Positions 29,047 through 37,431 of a stretch of DNA of 64,000 nucleotides are shown here, one piece after another; within the stretch, counting starts at the first letter, position 1, and every line of letters begins with the position of its first letter. The notes under the pieces were generated by a model that did no database searches, had not been told where the DNA came from, and worked only from the letters and a program-made list of their open reading frames with translations. Both the position numbers and the translations under genes were made by a program. The stretch is from Brevundimonas sp. NIBR10 (GTDB taxonomy: Bacteria > Pseudomonadota > Alphaproteobacteria > Caulobacterales > Caulobacteraceae): the NCBI RefSeq assembly GCF_027912515.1, contig NZ_CP115464.1, positions 3,697,501-3,761,500 of the forward strand, in the 5' to 3' direction.

Positions 29047-30210
29047 TTAAGCGTCGAGTTCCGCCACCGCCGTCTCGAACGCCCAATCCAGCCATGGCGT
29101 CACGGCCTCAACGTCCGCCGCCTCCACTGTCGGCCCGCACCACAGTCGCAATCCGGCCGGCGCCTTGCGATAGGATTCGACGTCGAACGCCGCGCCCTCG
29201 GCCTCCAGCAGAGCCTTCATTCGCATGACGAAGGCGTACCGCCCCGCCTCGTCCAGACCGGCCACACGCGGATCGACGATCTTCAGACAGACCGACGTCG
29301 TTGAACGCGTCTCCGGCCGGTTGGCCAGAAACTCGATCCAGGGCGTCCGCTCGACCCAGGCTTCCAGCACGGCGAAGTTGGCGTCCGTCCGGCGATGCAG
29401 TTCGGCAAGGCCGCCTACCGACAGCCCCCATTCCACCGCATCGATCCAGTCCTCGATCGTCAGAACCGACATGGTGTTGACGACCACGCCCGTGGCCAGG
29501 GCTCGGTCGAACCGGCCCTTGTCGTCGGTCAGCTTGAGCACCTTGGGCAGGGGCCGATCCGGGGTGTAGCTATCCAGCCGATCGACGGCTCGCGGCGACA
29601 GGCACAGGACGCCGATCCCCGCTTCCCCGCCCAGAGCCTTCTGGAACGAGAACCCGACCACATCCACCTTGGCCCAGTCCAGCGGCATGCCGAATGCCGC
29701 AGAGGTCGCATCGCAGATCACGATGCCCTCGCGATCCGCCGAGATGAAGTCGGCGTTCGGCACCCGAACCCCCGCCGTCGTCCCGTTCCAGGGAAACACC
29801 AGATCCTTCTTCGGATCGACCCGGGTCAGGTCGGGCAGGTCGCCCCACCCCGCCGACAGCACCTCAGGCTCCAGCTTCAGCCGGTCCTTGACCGCCGTTT
29901 CCCACTGTTTCCCGAAATTCTCGAACGCCACGACCTGCACCGGGTGCTCGCCCAGCATGCCCCACAGTGCCGCCTCGATCGCCCCGGTCTGGGAGCCCGG
30001 CACGTACAGCATCTGGAAATCCTCGGGGACTTCCAGCAACCGCCGCGTCAGGGTCAGCGCCTCGGCGAACCGTGCGACGACTTCGGGCGCACGGATGCCC
30101 CTGCCCAGCAGATTCTGCGGCAATCCCGCCAGCGAATAGCCCGGCCGTTTCGCCGTCGGACCCGCACTGAACCAGGGCCTCGCCGGCCTCACACTCGGCT
30201 TGATCGTCAT
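29047..30210 (-). CDS. serC: Phosphoserine aminotransferase
   Basis: 387 residues from ATG 30210. It converts phosphohydroxypyruvate and Glu to phosphoserine in serine and B6 synthesis. This is the long alphaproteobacterial class: N-terminal [63 protein letters not shown] and the PLP lysine in [14 protein letters not shown]. It starts 2 bp after the stop of a J-protein gene, which implies co-transcription. The usual partner serA is not here. Confidence 0.93.
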   Translation of the reverse strand: MTIKPSVRPARPWFSAGPTAKRPGYSLAGLPQNLLGRGIRAPEVVARFAEALTLTRRLLEVPEDFQMLYVPGSQTGAIEAALWGMLGEHPVQVVAFENFGKQWETAVKDRLKLEPEVLSAGWGDLPDLTRVDPKKDLVFPWNGTTAGVRVPNADFISADREGIVICDATSAAFGMPLDWAKVDVVGFSFQKALGGEAGIGVLCLSPRAVDRLDSYTPDRPLPKVLKLTDDKGRFDRALATGVVVNTMSVLTIEDWIDAVEWGLSVGGLAELHRRTDANFAVLEAWVERTPWIEFLANRPETRSTTSVCLKIVDPRVAGLDEAGRYAFVMRMKALLEAEGAAFDVESYRKAPAGLRLWCGPTVEAADVEAVTPWLDWAFETAVAELDA

Positions 30211-30212
30211 CG

Positions 30213-31160
30213 TCAGCGTCCCGGCTTGTAGGGGCGCTTGTCGCGCCACTCCTGGGCAAAGGCCTTCAGCGCCTCATCGGGCGTATCAGGCAGCATCACC
30301 ACGATCCGTGCCTTCAGGTCGCCTCGGCGCCCGCCGACCATGGCACCGCGCCCCTTCAGCCTCAGTGTCTGGCCCGAGTTGGACCCCGCGGGGATCGTCA
30401 CCGACACCACGCCCTCCGGAGTCTGAGCCTGCACCTTGCCGCCCAGCACCGCGTCCGGCACCGACACCGGCAAATCCATGGTCAGATCGGCACCGTCCAC
30501 CCTGAACACGGGATGGGCTGCGATCTTCAACTCGATCAGAGCGTCGCCCGGCTCGGTCCGTCCCGGCGTTCCCTGCCCCCGCAGACGGATCGTCTGACCA
30601 TCCGTCGCGCCCTTGGGGATGGTGACATCCAGTGTCCGGCCGTCCGAAAACTGGATCCGGCGTGTCGCCCCGGCGATCGAGTCCTCCAGGCTGATCTCGA
30701 GCGAGGCCCGTACATCCTGGCCGCGCCCGAATGCCGCACGCCCTCCACCGCCGCCGGCCCCTGCACCGCCGCCGAACCGACCGAACAGTTCTTCCAGGTC
30801 GATGTTGTCGAAACTGGCCCGTCCGCCGGGACCGCCCTCGTGACGAGGCCCACCGCCAAAGCCGCCCGCGAAACCGCCCGTGCCGCCTGCCCCGAACGGA
30901 CTGCCGCGTCCGCCGGTCGGGCCTGCGTACTGCTCACGCCCATCGGCGTCGATCTGGCCCGAATCGTATTTGGCGCGCTTTTCCTTGTCGCCCAGCACGT
31001 CGAACGCGCCGGTCACCCGCTGGAACCGCTCCAGCTTGGCCTTGTCGCCGGGATTGGTGTCGGGATGCAGTTCCTTGGCCAGCTTTCGGAACGCCTTCTT
31101 GATCTCGTCCGCGCTCGCGCCCCTGGAAACGCCAAGTTCCTTATAGGGATCGCCCGCCAC
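30213..31160 (-). CDS. DnaJ/CbpA-type J-domain co-chaperone (no zinc finger)
   Basis: 315 residues. The J domain spans about 4-68 with the DnaK-stimulating HPD (AKELHPDTNPGDK). A Gly/Phe-rich linker follows (about 78-145). The C-terminal substrate-binding domains span about 150-305 (GRTLDVTIPKGATDGQTIRL, SVTIPAGSNSGQTLRLKGRG). The CxxCxGxG repeats of true DnaJ are absent, so this is a class B, CbpA-like protein. It is the first gene before serC. Confidence 0.92.
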   Translation of the reverse strand: MAGDPYKELGVSRGASADEIKKAFRKLAKELHPDTNPGDKAKLERFQRVTGAFDVLGDKEKRAKYDSGQIDADGREQYAGPTGGRGSPFGAGGTGGFAGGFGGGPRHEGGPGGRASFDNIDLEELFGRFGGGAGAGGGGGRAAFGRGQDVRASLEISLEDSIAGATRRIQFSDGRTLDVTIPKGATDGQTIRLRGQGTPGRTEPGDALIELKIAAHPVFRVDGADLTMDLPVSVPDAVLGGKVQAQTPEGVVSVTIPAGSNSGQTLRLKGRGAMVGGRRGDLKARIVVMLPDTPDEALKAFAQEWRDKRPYKPGR

Positions 31161-31256
31161 GTCTGATCTGCTCCTTCAAGCCCGGCCGTCATCACGGCGT
31201 CATCCGCCTGACCGTGAGCGTCAGTTAAGCCATGAGCGCGTCAAAGCAATGGGCTT

Positions 31257-31658
31257 TCAGCCTGTGAAGGCCACCGTGGCCTCGCCGCCCCACCCCATCC
31301 GGCCGTTCGACTGCGCCACTCCGACCCGCGCGGAGGTCCCGACACCGCCCGGGAAGTCCGCTGCGATCTCGGCCGCCGCATAGACCGCCTCGCTCCCATC
31401 GACATCGAAAGCGCGGACGACACTCGCGCCGTCGAACACCCTGACCCGGAAAATCAGGGGATCGCTCGCGACCGGCTCGCCCTCCCAGACGTCGCCGCCC
31501 GTCCTTGTGCGTGCAATCCAGCCGTCCGCCCCGCGCGCGATCCGCACCGACCGCCCATCCACCGTGTATTCATAGGCGGCGGGCCAGCCCTGCCGCCCCG
31601 GCACGGTCGTCACCCGATCGGGCCGCAATGACCACAGCTCTTCAGGCGCCTCTCGCAC
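31257..31658 (-). pseudogene. GTA portal fragment fused to tail-tip C-terminal fragment
   Basis: 133 codons from an ATG-less open frame (GTG 31658). The first 40 residues (EELWSLRPDRVTTVPGRQGW, then AAYEYTVDGRSV) match the middle of an HK97-type/GTA portal protein. From about residue 50 the sequence changes to PLIFRVRVFDGASVVRAFDV and VYAAAEIAADF, ending GVAQSNGRMGWGGEATV, which reads like the C-terminus of the GTA tail-tip/host-specificity protein. A complete cluster would have more than ten kilobases of capsid and tail genes between these pieces. I infer internal deletions that left this chimera; it overlaps the terminase remnant. Confidence 0.65.
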
Positions 31659-32671
31659 CCGGCCTGTGACAGGATGGTCCGCACCATCTCCCCGCCCTGG
31701 TTGGACTCGGCGACGATGGAATGCGCGCCGAACATTCCGGCCGCCTCGACCACCGCCTTTGCCCAGCCGTTCGGCGACAACCCCCGCCGCGACCGGTCGG
31801 CCAGCACATAGGCCCTGCGTCCGGCCCGCCCCACGACCACGATGCCACAGGCATCGCCGTGCGTTGTGATCGGCGGGTCCACCCCCACCACGATCCGCTC
31901 CATCTGGGCCGGCCGGTTCCCGCGCGCCCGCGCCAGATCGGCCGCGGTGAACAGCGCCCCGTCGGTCTCGACCACCAGCCCTTCCAGCTCCTGCGCCGCC
32001 AGGCTTGTGCCGCCATACAGATCGTTCAGATGCGCCAGAAACCCCGGCGAGAGATTCTCTGAATTCTCGGCCGTCGGGCCCCGGTCCAGCCAGACCCCCG
32101 GCTCGGCCATCAGTTTTCTCAACATCGGCGTCGGCCTGGGTGTTGTGGTCACCATCAGCCGGGGATCATCCCCCAGCCGCAGCCCCATCCTCAGATTGGC
32201 CAGCACACGCTCTGGCCTGCGCCACGCACAGACCTCATCGGCCCAGGCGGCGTGAAACTGCGGCCCCCTCAGACCGTCCGGATCTTCGGCCGAGAAGGCA
32301 TAGGCCACCGTCTCGCTGGGCCAGACCAGCCGTTTGCGGCTGGCCTCCCAGTGCGGCGTGTTCTCCGGATCAGCCAGTGCGATCAGCCCTGACGGCCCCT
32401 CGATCATCACTTCTCGGACGTCGTGAAACGCGGGTCCGACCAGGGCCAGGTTCAGGCCCTTGGAGCGCGCCAGATCATTCAGCCAATAGGCTCCGGCATA
32501 GGTCTTTCCGGACCCACGTCCTCCGAGCAGCAGCCAGGTTCGCCACGGGTCCGCATTCGCGATCTGGTGGTCATGCAGGCGCGGCGTCCGCGAAAGCAGC
32601 GCCTGCATCTGCCGACCTTTGAGACCGTCCAGCCATTCGCTTTGTTTCGATCGCGGCTCGGATCCTATCAA
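31610..32671 (-). pseudogene. GTA/phage terminase large subunit, 3'-truncated
   Basis: The frame is open from 32734; TTG 32671 or ATG 32608 is the likelier start. Walker A TWLLLGGRGSGKTYAGAYWL, the LRGPQFHAAWADEVCAW Walker-B region, MVTTTPRPTPMLRKL and the first nuclease Asp in VVGVDPPITTHGDACGI are intact. After SNQGGEMVRTILSQAG the family sequence stops, and 14 unrelated codons lead to TGA 31610-31612. The last nuclease motif (GSPDRVDALVWA-like) is missing. Large terminases package DNA into heads; this one should be dead as a nuclease. The frame change at about 31655 coincides with the junction to the portal fragment. Confidence 0.8.
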
Positions 32672-33008
32672 GACGGGATTCCAGTTCGGCGCGTATCGTC
32701 GCGACTTCGGCGGGGTCCATGTCGTCGTCTCCATCGTCGATGGCGTCCTCGCTCATGTCGTCCTCGTTGTCGTTGGCGTGGGATTTCGCGGGCTTGGTTA
32801 GCAGCCCATCGACCAGCTTGATGGTGCGCGCCATCGCGCCGATGGTCCGCACACGGCGTTCGATCGTCAGGATTTCACCCTTGGTCGAGGGGCTCTCGCG
32901 AAGCTGGCCCATTTCCTCGTCGACCATGGCCTGAAGCCCGGCCAGATGGTCCACAGCCAAAGAACGTCCCTGCATCGCCCGCCCCGCCTCGTCTTTCATT
33001 CCGGCCAT
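32571..33008 (-). CDS. Small acidic protein upstream of GTA terminase (gp1-like position)
   Basis: 145 residues. The core ILTIERRVRTIGAMARTIKL is helical and is followed by an acidic linker (SEDAIDDGDDDMDPAEVA), then another helix (IRAELESRLDRIRAAIETKR). Its 3' end overlaps the terminase frame. In RcGTA-type clusters the gene before the large terminase encodes a small terminase-like helper. Position and helical character fit, but I recognise no sequence signature. It appears intact, unlike its neighbours. Confidence 0.55.
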   Translation of the reverse strand: MAGMKDEAGRAMQGRSLAVDHLAGLQAMVDEEMGQLRESPSTKGEILTIERRVRTIGAMARTIKLVDGLLTKPAKSHANDNEDDMSEDAIDDGDDDMDPAEVATIRAELESRLDRIRAAIETKRMAGRSQRSADAGAAFADAAPA

Positions 33009-33048
33009 GAACGAACTATAGCGGACCAGCGCCCCTGGGCGCGTAAAT

Positions 33049-33108
33049 GGCCTCGAGAATCGTCCAATCCCTTATTCTGCAAGGGATTGGTCGCTCGAAG
33101 TTCGCAAC
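33049..33108 (+). repeat. Dispersed 60-bp hairpin repeat, copy A
   Basis: GGCCTCGAGAATCG is followed by a perfect 10-bp stem (CCAATCCCTT 33064-33073, AAGGGATTGG 33081-33090; loop ATTCTGC) and then CGAAGTTCGCAACCTGGG. The same arrangement recurs at 46118-46176. Both copies start about 80-90 bp beyond the stop of a minus-strand gene (YcgN here), a position compatible with transcript ending. Confidence 0.65.
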
Positions 33109-33129
33109 CTGGGGCCTTCGGACAAGCCG

Positions 33130-33546
33130 TCAGCCGCGCTCGACGTCCCATTCGGGGGCTTCATAGGCCACCGCGTCTTCGGGATTTTCCAGGTCCAGCT
33201 CTGAAATCGTCTGGCCGCGCACCGACACCCCCGCCGCGTGAACGCTCTCGGGATCGCCCGACACCAGCGGATGCCAGTTCGCCAGCCCCCGCCCCTCGTC
33301 GATCCGGCGATAGGCACACGACTTGGGCATCCACTTCAGCTCTTCGATATTCCACGGCGTCAGCTTGATGCAGTCCGGCACATGGTCCTTGCGGTTCGCA
33401 TAGTCGGTACAGGTGCAGGCGTTGCTGTCGAACAGCCGGCAATGCACCTTGGTGGCGAACACCGTGCCCGTATCCTCGTCCTCGAACCGGATCAAACAGC
33501 ACAGCCCACACCCGTCGCACAGGCTCTCCCACTCCTCGCGGGTCAT
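33130..33546 (-). CDS. YcgN family (UPF0260) cysteine-cluster protein
   Basis: 138 residues from ATG 33546. The zinc/iron-cluster-like pattern is intact: [54 protein letters not shown] and [13 protein letters not shown]. Family sequence continues 12 codons upstream of the ATG ([12 protein letters not shown]), but that stretch contains no ATG, GTG or TTG. Either translation begins at a rare codon such as CTG or the N-terminus has been lost. Function is unknown; it follows the hicAB module on the same strand. Confidence 0.88.
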   Translation of the reverse strand: MTREEWESLCDGCGLCCLIRFEDEDTGTVFATKVHCRLFDSNACTCTDYANRKDHVPDCIKLTPWNIEELKWMPKSCAYRRIDEGRGLANWHPLVSGDPESVHAAGVSVRGQTISELDLENPEDAVAYEAPEWDVERG

Positions 33547-33602
33547 CTGCTCCAGACGCTTGGTCTGCCAGAAGGGCTTGTCGGCCGCGACCGTCCGGGA
33601 CG

Positions 33603-33959
33603 TCAGACCGAGACAGCCTTGGCCATGTCGGCGTCGGCAGCGCGTCTCAGGGCCTCCTCGGCCCAGCTGTTCAAACTCTGACCCGACAGTTCCGCCGCCT
33701 TGGCCACACGCGCATGAACCAGGGGATCGACCCGGAACATCACCTTGCCGGAATAGGGTTTGTCCGGCGACTTCCCGATCTTGGCGCAGGTCTCGATATA
33801 GTCGTCTACGGCCTCCCGAAATGCCGCCTTCAGTTCGCTCGCCGTGTCGGCGTGAAAACCGATGATATCGTTGATCCCCGCAAGGTGGCCGAAGAAAAGC
33901 TCGTCATCAGCGTCGAACTCCACGGCCGCGGAGTATCCCTTATAAGTCATCTGATTCAT
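33603..33959 (-). CDS. hicB: HicB-family antitoxin
   Basis: 118 residues. The N-terminal degraded-RNase-H-like domain ([32 protein letters not shown]) is followed at about 70-110 by a ribbon-helix-helix ([31 protein letters not shown]), which binds DNA. Its ATGA overlaps the toxin stop. It neutralises HicA and should repress the operon, probably at the direct repeats at 34240-34263. Confidence 0.9.
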   Translation of the reverse strand: MNQMTYKGYSAAVEFDADDELFFGHLAGINDIIGFHADTASELKAAFREAVDDYIETCAKIGKSPDKPYSGKVMFRVDPLVHARVAKAAELSGQSLNSWAEEALRRAADADMAKAVSV

Positions 33960-34210
33960 GGCGTTACTCCAATTTTCGTGAGAAACAGACGGGCGTCCTT
34001 CACCTGATAGGGTTTGGCTTCCTTGCCGGGGTGAGGACGGTGGAAACGAACCACCAGATCATCAAGCTCGAACTTGACCGCCGATCCCTTGCCTTCGATC
34101 GTTCTGGATCCGACCGCGACCAGCAGGCTCTCGATCGCCGCCCATTCGATCGTCCGGGAGACCGGATCTGCGAACACCGCCCTCAATGTCTTCGCTTGCT
34201 TGCTGTTCAT
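33956..34210 (-). CDS. hicA: HicA-family mRNA interferase toxin
   Basis: 84 residues from ATG 34210; an open extension upstream is unlikely because the promoter lies there. It has the small dsRBD-like HicA fold (IEWAAIESLLVAVGSRTIEG, KDARLFLTKIGV). The usual catalytic GSHH stretch is GSAV here, while FHRPHPGKEAKPYQV supplies histidines. This fits a known HicA subclass, although the active residue is less certain. The toxin gene is first and overlaps hicB by 4 bp. Confidence 0.85.
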   Translation of the reverse strand: MNSKQAKTLRAVFADPVSRTIEWAAIESLLVAVGSRTIEGKGSAVKFELDDLVVRFHRPHPGKEAKPYQVKDARLFLTKIGVTP

Positions 34211-34219
34211 GCAAGCAAC

Positions 34220-34263
34220 ATCGTAATCACGCGACCCGAATTTCGCAAGCACATTTCGCAAGC
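34220..34263 (-). promoter_or_regulatory. hicAB promoter with overlapping direct repeats
   Basis: ATTTCGCAAGC occurs twice (34240-34250 and 34253-34263), a period of 13 bp. On the minus strand TTGCGA (34243-34248) and TACGAT (34220-34225) are 17 nt apart. One repeat therefore covers the -35 box, as expected for HicB autorepression. Transcription would begin only a few bases before the hicA ATG, giving a nearly leaderless mRNA. Confidence 0.5.
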
Positions 34264-34308
34264 GCGGGGCAGTGGCTAAACCAACTGCGCTCCTCTATAC
34301 GCCCCGCC

Positions 34309-36138
34309 ATGGCTCCCCGCTCCTCCCCCCGCCCTCCTCTCGTCTCGCTCAAGGACGTGCGTCTTCAGGACGGCCAGCGCCCCCTGTTCGACGGCGTTGA
34401 CCTCGCGATTGAACCCCGCACCCGCTCCTGCCTCGTCGGCCGCAACGGGGCCGGCAAGTCCACCCTGATGAAGGTCGTGATGGGCCTGATCGAGCCGGAC
34501 TCGGGCACTCGCTCGATCCAGGGTGCGGTCAAGTTCGCCTACGTCCCGCAGGAACCCCTCATCGCCGGCGAGACCCTGCTCGACTACGCCACCTCCAACG
34601 ACGCCGAACACTGGACCGCCGAGGCCTGGCTCGAGACCTTTGGCATGGACCCGCACAAGTCCACCAAGGGCCTGTCCGGTGGCGAGATCCGCCGCGCCGC
34701 CCTGGCCAAGGCCTTCGCCGAGGAGCCCGACCTGCTGTTGCTGGACGAGCCGACCAACCACATGGACATCCTGGCGATCGAACTGCTGGAAAAGGAAATC
34801 ATCGCCGCCCGCTGCGCCGCCCTGATCGTCTCCCACGACCGGGCCTTCCTGAACCGCGTGACCCAGTCCTGCCACTGGCTCGACAACCGCCAGGTCCGCA
34901 CCCTGAACAAGGGCTTCGACGCCTTCGACGAATGGGCCACCAAGACCCAGGAAGAAGAGGCCCTCGCCTTCCAGAAGCTGACCAAGACGATCGAGCGCGA
35001 GACCGCGACCTTCTACTCCTCAATCACCGCCCGCCGCAGCCGCAACGAGGGCCGCGCTCGCAGCCTCGACGCCCTGCGCGCCGAACGCGCCGAACAGGCC
35101 AGGGACCGGCCCCGCGAACTCTATCTCGGCGTCGATTCCGGCAACACCTCGGGCAAGCTGGTCGCCGACCTCAAGGGCGTCACCAAATCCTTCGGCGACC
35201 GCGTCGTCATCAAGCCCTTCACCAGCCGCATCATCCGCGGCGACCGCCTCGCCATCGTCGGCCCCAACGGCGCGGGCAAGACCACCCTGGTCAAGATCAT
35301 GCTCGGCGAACTGGCCCCGACCGAGGGCACGGTCAAACTGGGCGCCAGCCTGGAGACCGTCTATCTGGACCAGTCCCGCGACGGCCTGCGCTCTGACATG
35401 ACCCTGTGGGACGCCCTGACGCCGGGCGGCGGCGACTCGATCATCGTGCGCGGCATCTCCAAGCACGTCGCCGCCTACGCCAAGGACTTCCTCTTCACCG
35501 AGGCCCAGCTGCGCCAGCCGATCTCGACCCTGTCGGGCGGCGAGCGCAACCGCCTGCTGCTGGCGCTGGCGCTCGCCAAACCCGCCAACATGCTGGTCCT
35601 CGACGAACCGACCAACGACCTCGACATGGACACCCTCGACAAGCTCGAGGAACTGCTGGAGCAGTACGACGGCACCCTGATCCTGGTCAGCCACGACCGC
35701 GACTTCGTCGACCGTCTCGCCACCTCGACCATCGGCATGAACGGCCGCGGCGACATCGTCGAAACCCCCGGTGGCTGGACCGACTTCATCCGCCAGAACC
35801 CGGACTTCCTCAAACAGATCGCGGAGGGCCGCTCTGCGACGCCCGCCGCCGTCGCCCCGGCGCTGGCGCCGACTCCGGCGAAGGCCGCCCCGGTCGCCAA
35901 GGGCAAGATGTCCTTCAAGGACACCCACCGCCTCAAGGAGCTCGACACCCTGATCCATGAGCTCCCCGACACCATCAAGACCCACCAGACCCGCCTCGAC
36001 GACGTCAACTTCTACAGCCGCGACCCTGCCGGCTTCGCCTCCACCATGAAGGCCCTCGAAGCCGCCCAGCACAGGCTCGCTGCGGCCGAGGAGGAATGGC
36101 TGGAGCTGGAGGCGAAACGCGAGGCCTTGGCGGGATAG
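34309..36138 (+). CDS. ABC-F family ATPase (Uup-like)
   Basis: 609 residues from ATG 34309. Two nucleotide-binding domains lie in tandem: the first with GRNGAGKST, LSGGEIRRAAL and LLLLDEPTNHMD; the second with GPNGAGKTT, LSGGERNRLLL and MLVLDEPTNDLD. The interdomain linker (about 210-300) is charged and helical. An Ala/Pro stretch near residues 510-530 leads to a C-terminal coiled coil (KELDTLIHELPDTIKTHQTR), the layout of Uup. There are no membrane segments; such proteins act on ribosomes or DNA. It is divergent from hicA, 98 bp away. Confidence 0.92.
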   Translation: MAPRSSPRPPLVSLKDVRLQDGQRPLFDGVDLAIEPRTRSCLVGRNGAGKSTLMKVVMGLIEPDSGTRSIQGAVKFAYVPQEPLIAGETLLDYATSNDAEHWTAEAWLETFGMDPHKSTKGLSGGEIRRAALAKAFAEEPDLLLLDEPTNHMDILAIELLEKEIIAARCAALIVSHDRAFLNRVTQSCHWLDNRQVRTLNKGFDAFDEWATKTQEEEALAFQKLTKTIERETATFYSSITARRSRNEGRARSLDALRAERAEQARDRPRELYLGVDSGNTSGKLVADLKGVTKSFGDRVVIKPFTSRIIRGDRLAIVGPNGAGKTTLVKIMLGELAPTEGTVKLGASLETVYLDQSRDGLRSDMTLWDALTPGGGDSIIVRGISKHVAAYAKDFLFTEAQLRQPISTLSGGERNRLLLALALAKPANMLVLDEPTNDLDMDTLDKLEELLEQYDGTLILVSHDRDFVDRLATSTIGMNGRGDIVETPGGWTDFIRQNPDFLKQIAEGRSATPAAVAPALAPTPAKAAPVAKGKMSFKDTHRLKELDTLIHELPDTIKTHQTRLDDVNFYSRDPAGFASTMKALEAAQHRLAAAEEEWLELEAKREALAG

Positions 36139-36822
36139 TTCGTCTTTTTCTGCCCTTATCCACCGGCTGCCAGACGCCCCGCCGAAAGATGACAGGTCAA
36201 TGACAACCGCAACTTCCGTGCGTCGCCGATCCGTTATCCACCGGTCAAGGCCATATTCGTCCCCAGTTTGATCCCCATTTACCGTGTTCGGACCACTTGC
36301 TGGATCCCGCGTTTGGAGCGAGCTTGATCAGGCCGAGGGACACGGCGGCGCGGAAAACCAGGGAGACCTAGGGCTCAAGCGGGTCGGTCCGGCTCTCTGA
36401 TCCGGCACTTTGCCAAAGGCGCTTTCGGGCGACGCGGGGAAGTCAGGACAGGGCCAAGGCTCCTGATGCGGAACGCTTCGGCGGGAAGGATCGAGGGGAA
36501 CCGGGCCAGGATCGATGAACGACGGCGGGGCGCAATCTCCGACGGACCGGCATCGAACAGGAGCCGACAGGATACAGCCGAATGCTTCCGGGGTCCGCTC
36601 CGCAGGCAGAACGCCAGGGCCCTGAACCTCAATGGCCAAGTCCCAACCCGGACTTGGTGAGGGGACGAGAGCAAGGGTTCGCCCGGGCTGTCGTCCCCTC
36701 GCTCAATTCTGGCTCCGGCATCTGGCCGGGCCGCTGCGTGAACCCCGCCTTGACGCGGTCGGCACCCTCCCCCACCGTGATCCCGCAAGCCGAACTGTCC
36801 GGCGGCGCGTAAGGGTCGGCCA
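36139..36822. other. 684-bp gene-free region with strong hairpins and DnaA-box-like sites
   Basis: No reading frame here has a ribosome site or family sequence. It contains TTATCCACCGG twice (36156, 36234; one base from the DnaA box TTATCCACA), an 8-bp stem CCAAGTCC/GGACTTGG (36636-36657), and immediately after it a perfect 10-bp stem GAGGGGACGA/TCGTCCCCTC (36659-36668, 36691-36700). The 22-nt loop of the latter holds GGG-TTCG-CCC, a UUCG tetraloop. The density of structure suggests a non-coding RNA or a decayed repeat element. It does not fit tmRNA, RNase P RNA or SRP RNA by eye. Confidence 0.5.
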
Positions 36823-37290
36823 ATGTTCTCGAGTGTTCTGGCCGCCATCGCCCTCGCCATCTCCGTCACCCCGCAGTCGACCCAGACGCCTGAAGAGACG
36901 GCGATCTACGCCGCCGACTACCGCGATCTGGCCGCTGCCTACGCCACCGCACCAAAGCCCGTCATCGTCTCGATCGAGGTCGACCGGCGGCGCAACGTCG
37001 TCCGCGTCACGGGCACGGCTCCCGGCATCTGGTTCTCCGAAAACCAGATCCCGGTCGGCCTGGAAGACGACAGCGGCCAAAACATCGGCGGCTTCCTGGC
37101 CCACGCCCCGCACACGTTCGGCGACGACGAGAACGAGTCCTGGGCCTTTGCGGTCAACATCCATATCCGGCCGGGCACCACCCCTGCGACGGTCATCGTC
37201 TCGGCCGACGAGGTCGCGGGCGAGTGGGGCGATGTCGGGCCGCCCCCTACGCCAAGCTTCCGCTTCGCCATTCCGGCCGAGACTCGCTGA
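36823..37290 (+). CDS. Secreted protein of unknown function
   Basis: 155 residues with a short signal peptide (MFSSVLAAIALAISVTPQST). The mature domain looks like one beta-sandwich (KPVIVSIEVDRRRNVVRVTG, AFAVNIHIRPGTTPATVIVS) with no cysteines and no motif I recognise. It is a single gene between the structured spacer and the ABC importer. A short tandem, CGCACGATC repeated, lies after its stop at about 37315-37338. Confidence 0.6.
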   Translation: MFSSVLAAIALAISVTPQSTQTPEETAIYAADYRDLAAAYATAPKPVIVSIEVDRRRNVVRVTGTAPGIWFSENQIPVGLEDDSGQNIGGFLAHAPHTFGDDENESWAFAVNIHIRPGTTPATVIVSADEVAGEWGDVGPPPTPSFRFAIPAETR

Positions 37291-37431
37291 GGAAACCGTG
37301 GGTCGATAAATTCCGCACGATCCGCACGATCCGCACCGTGTTTTCGCTGACGTGATCTGCCCACCCGACGGCGTTCTCGAACCTCGACGCCCCGCCTTCC
37401 TTTCAACGCCAAGGCGCTCTAGTTTCCCGCC

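Noticed and set aside
36139..36822. tmRNA, RNase P RNA or SRP RNA
   Set aside because: No tag-peptide frame, no GAGGAAAGTCC-type core and no GGAAGGAAGCAG-type SRP loop could be found.
36375..36869. 164-codon minus-strand open frame in the structured spacer
   Set aside because: Arg/Pro-rich, no ribosome site, no family motif, and it overlaps the start of the secreted protein at 36823.
37291..37431. TPP riboswitch before the NMT1-type importer
   Set aside because: Neither CTGAGA nor the ACCTGATCTGG-like element is present.
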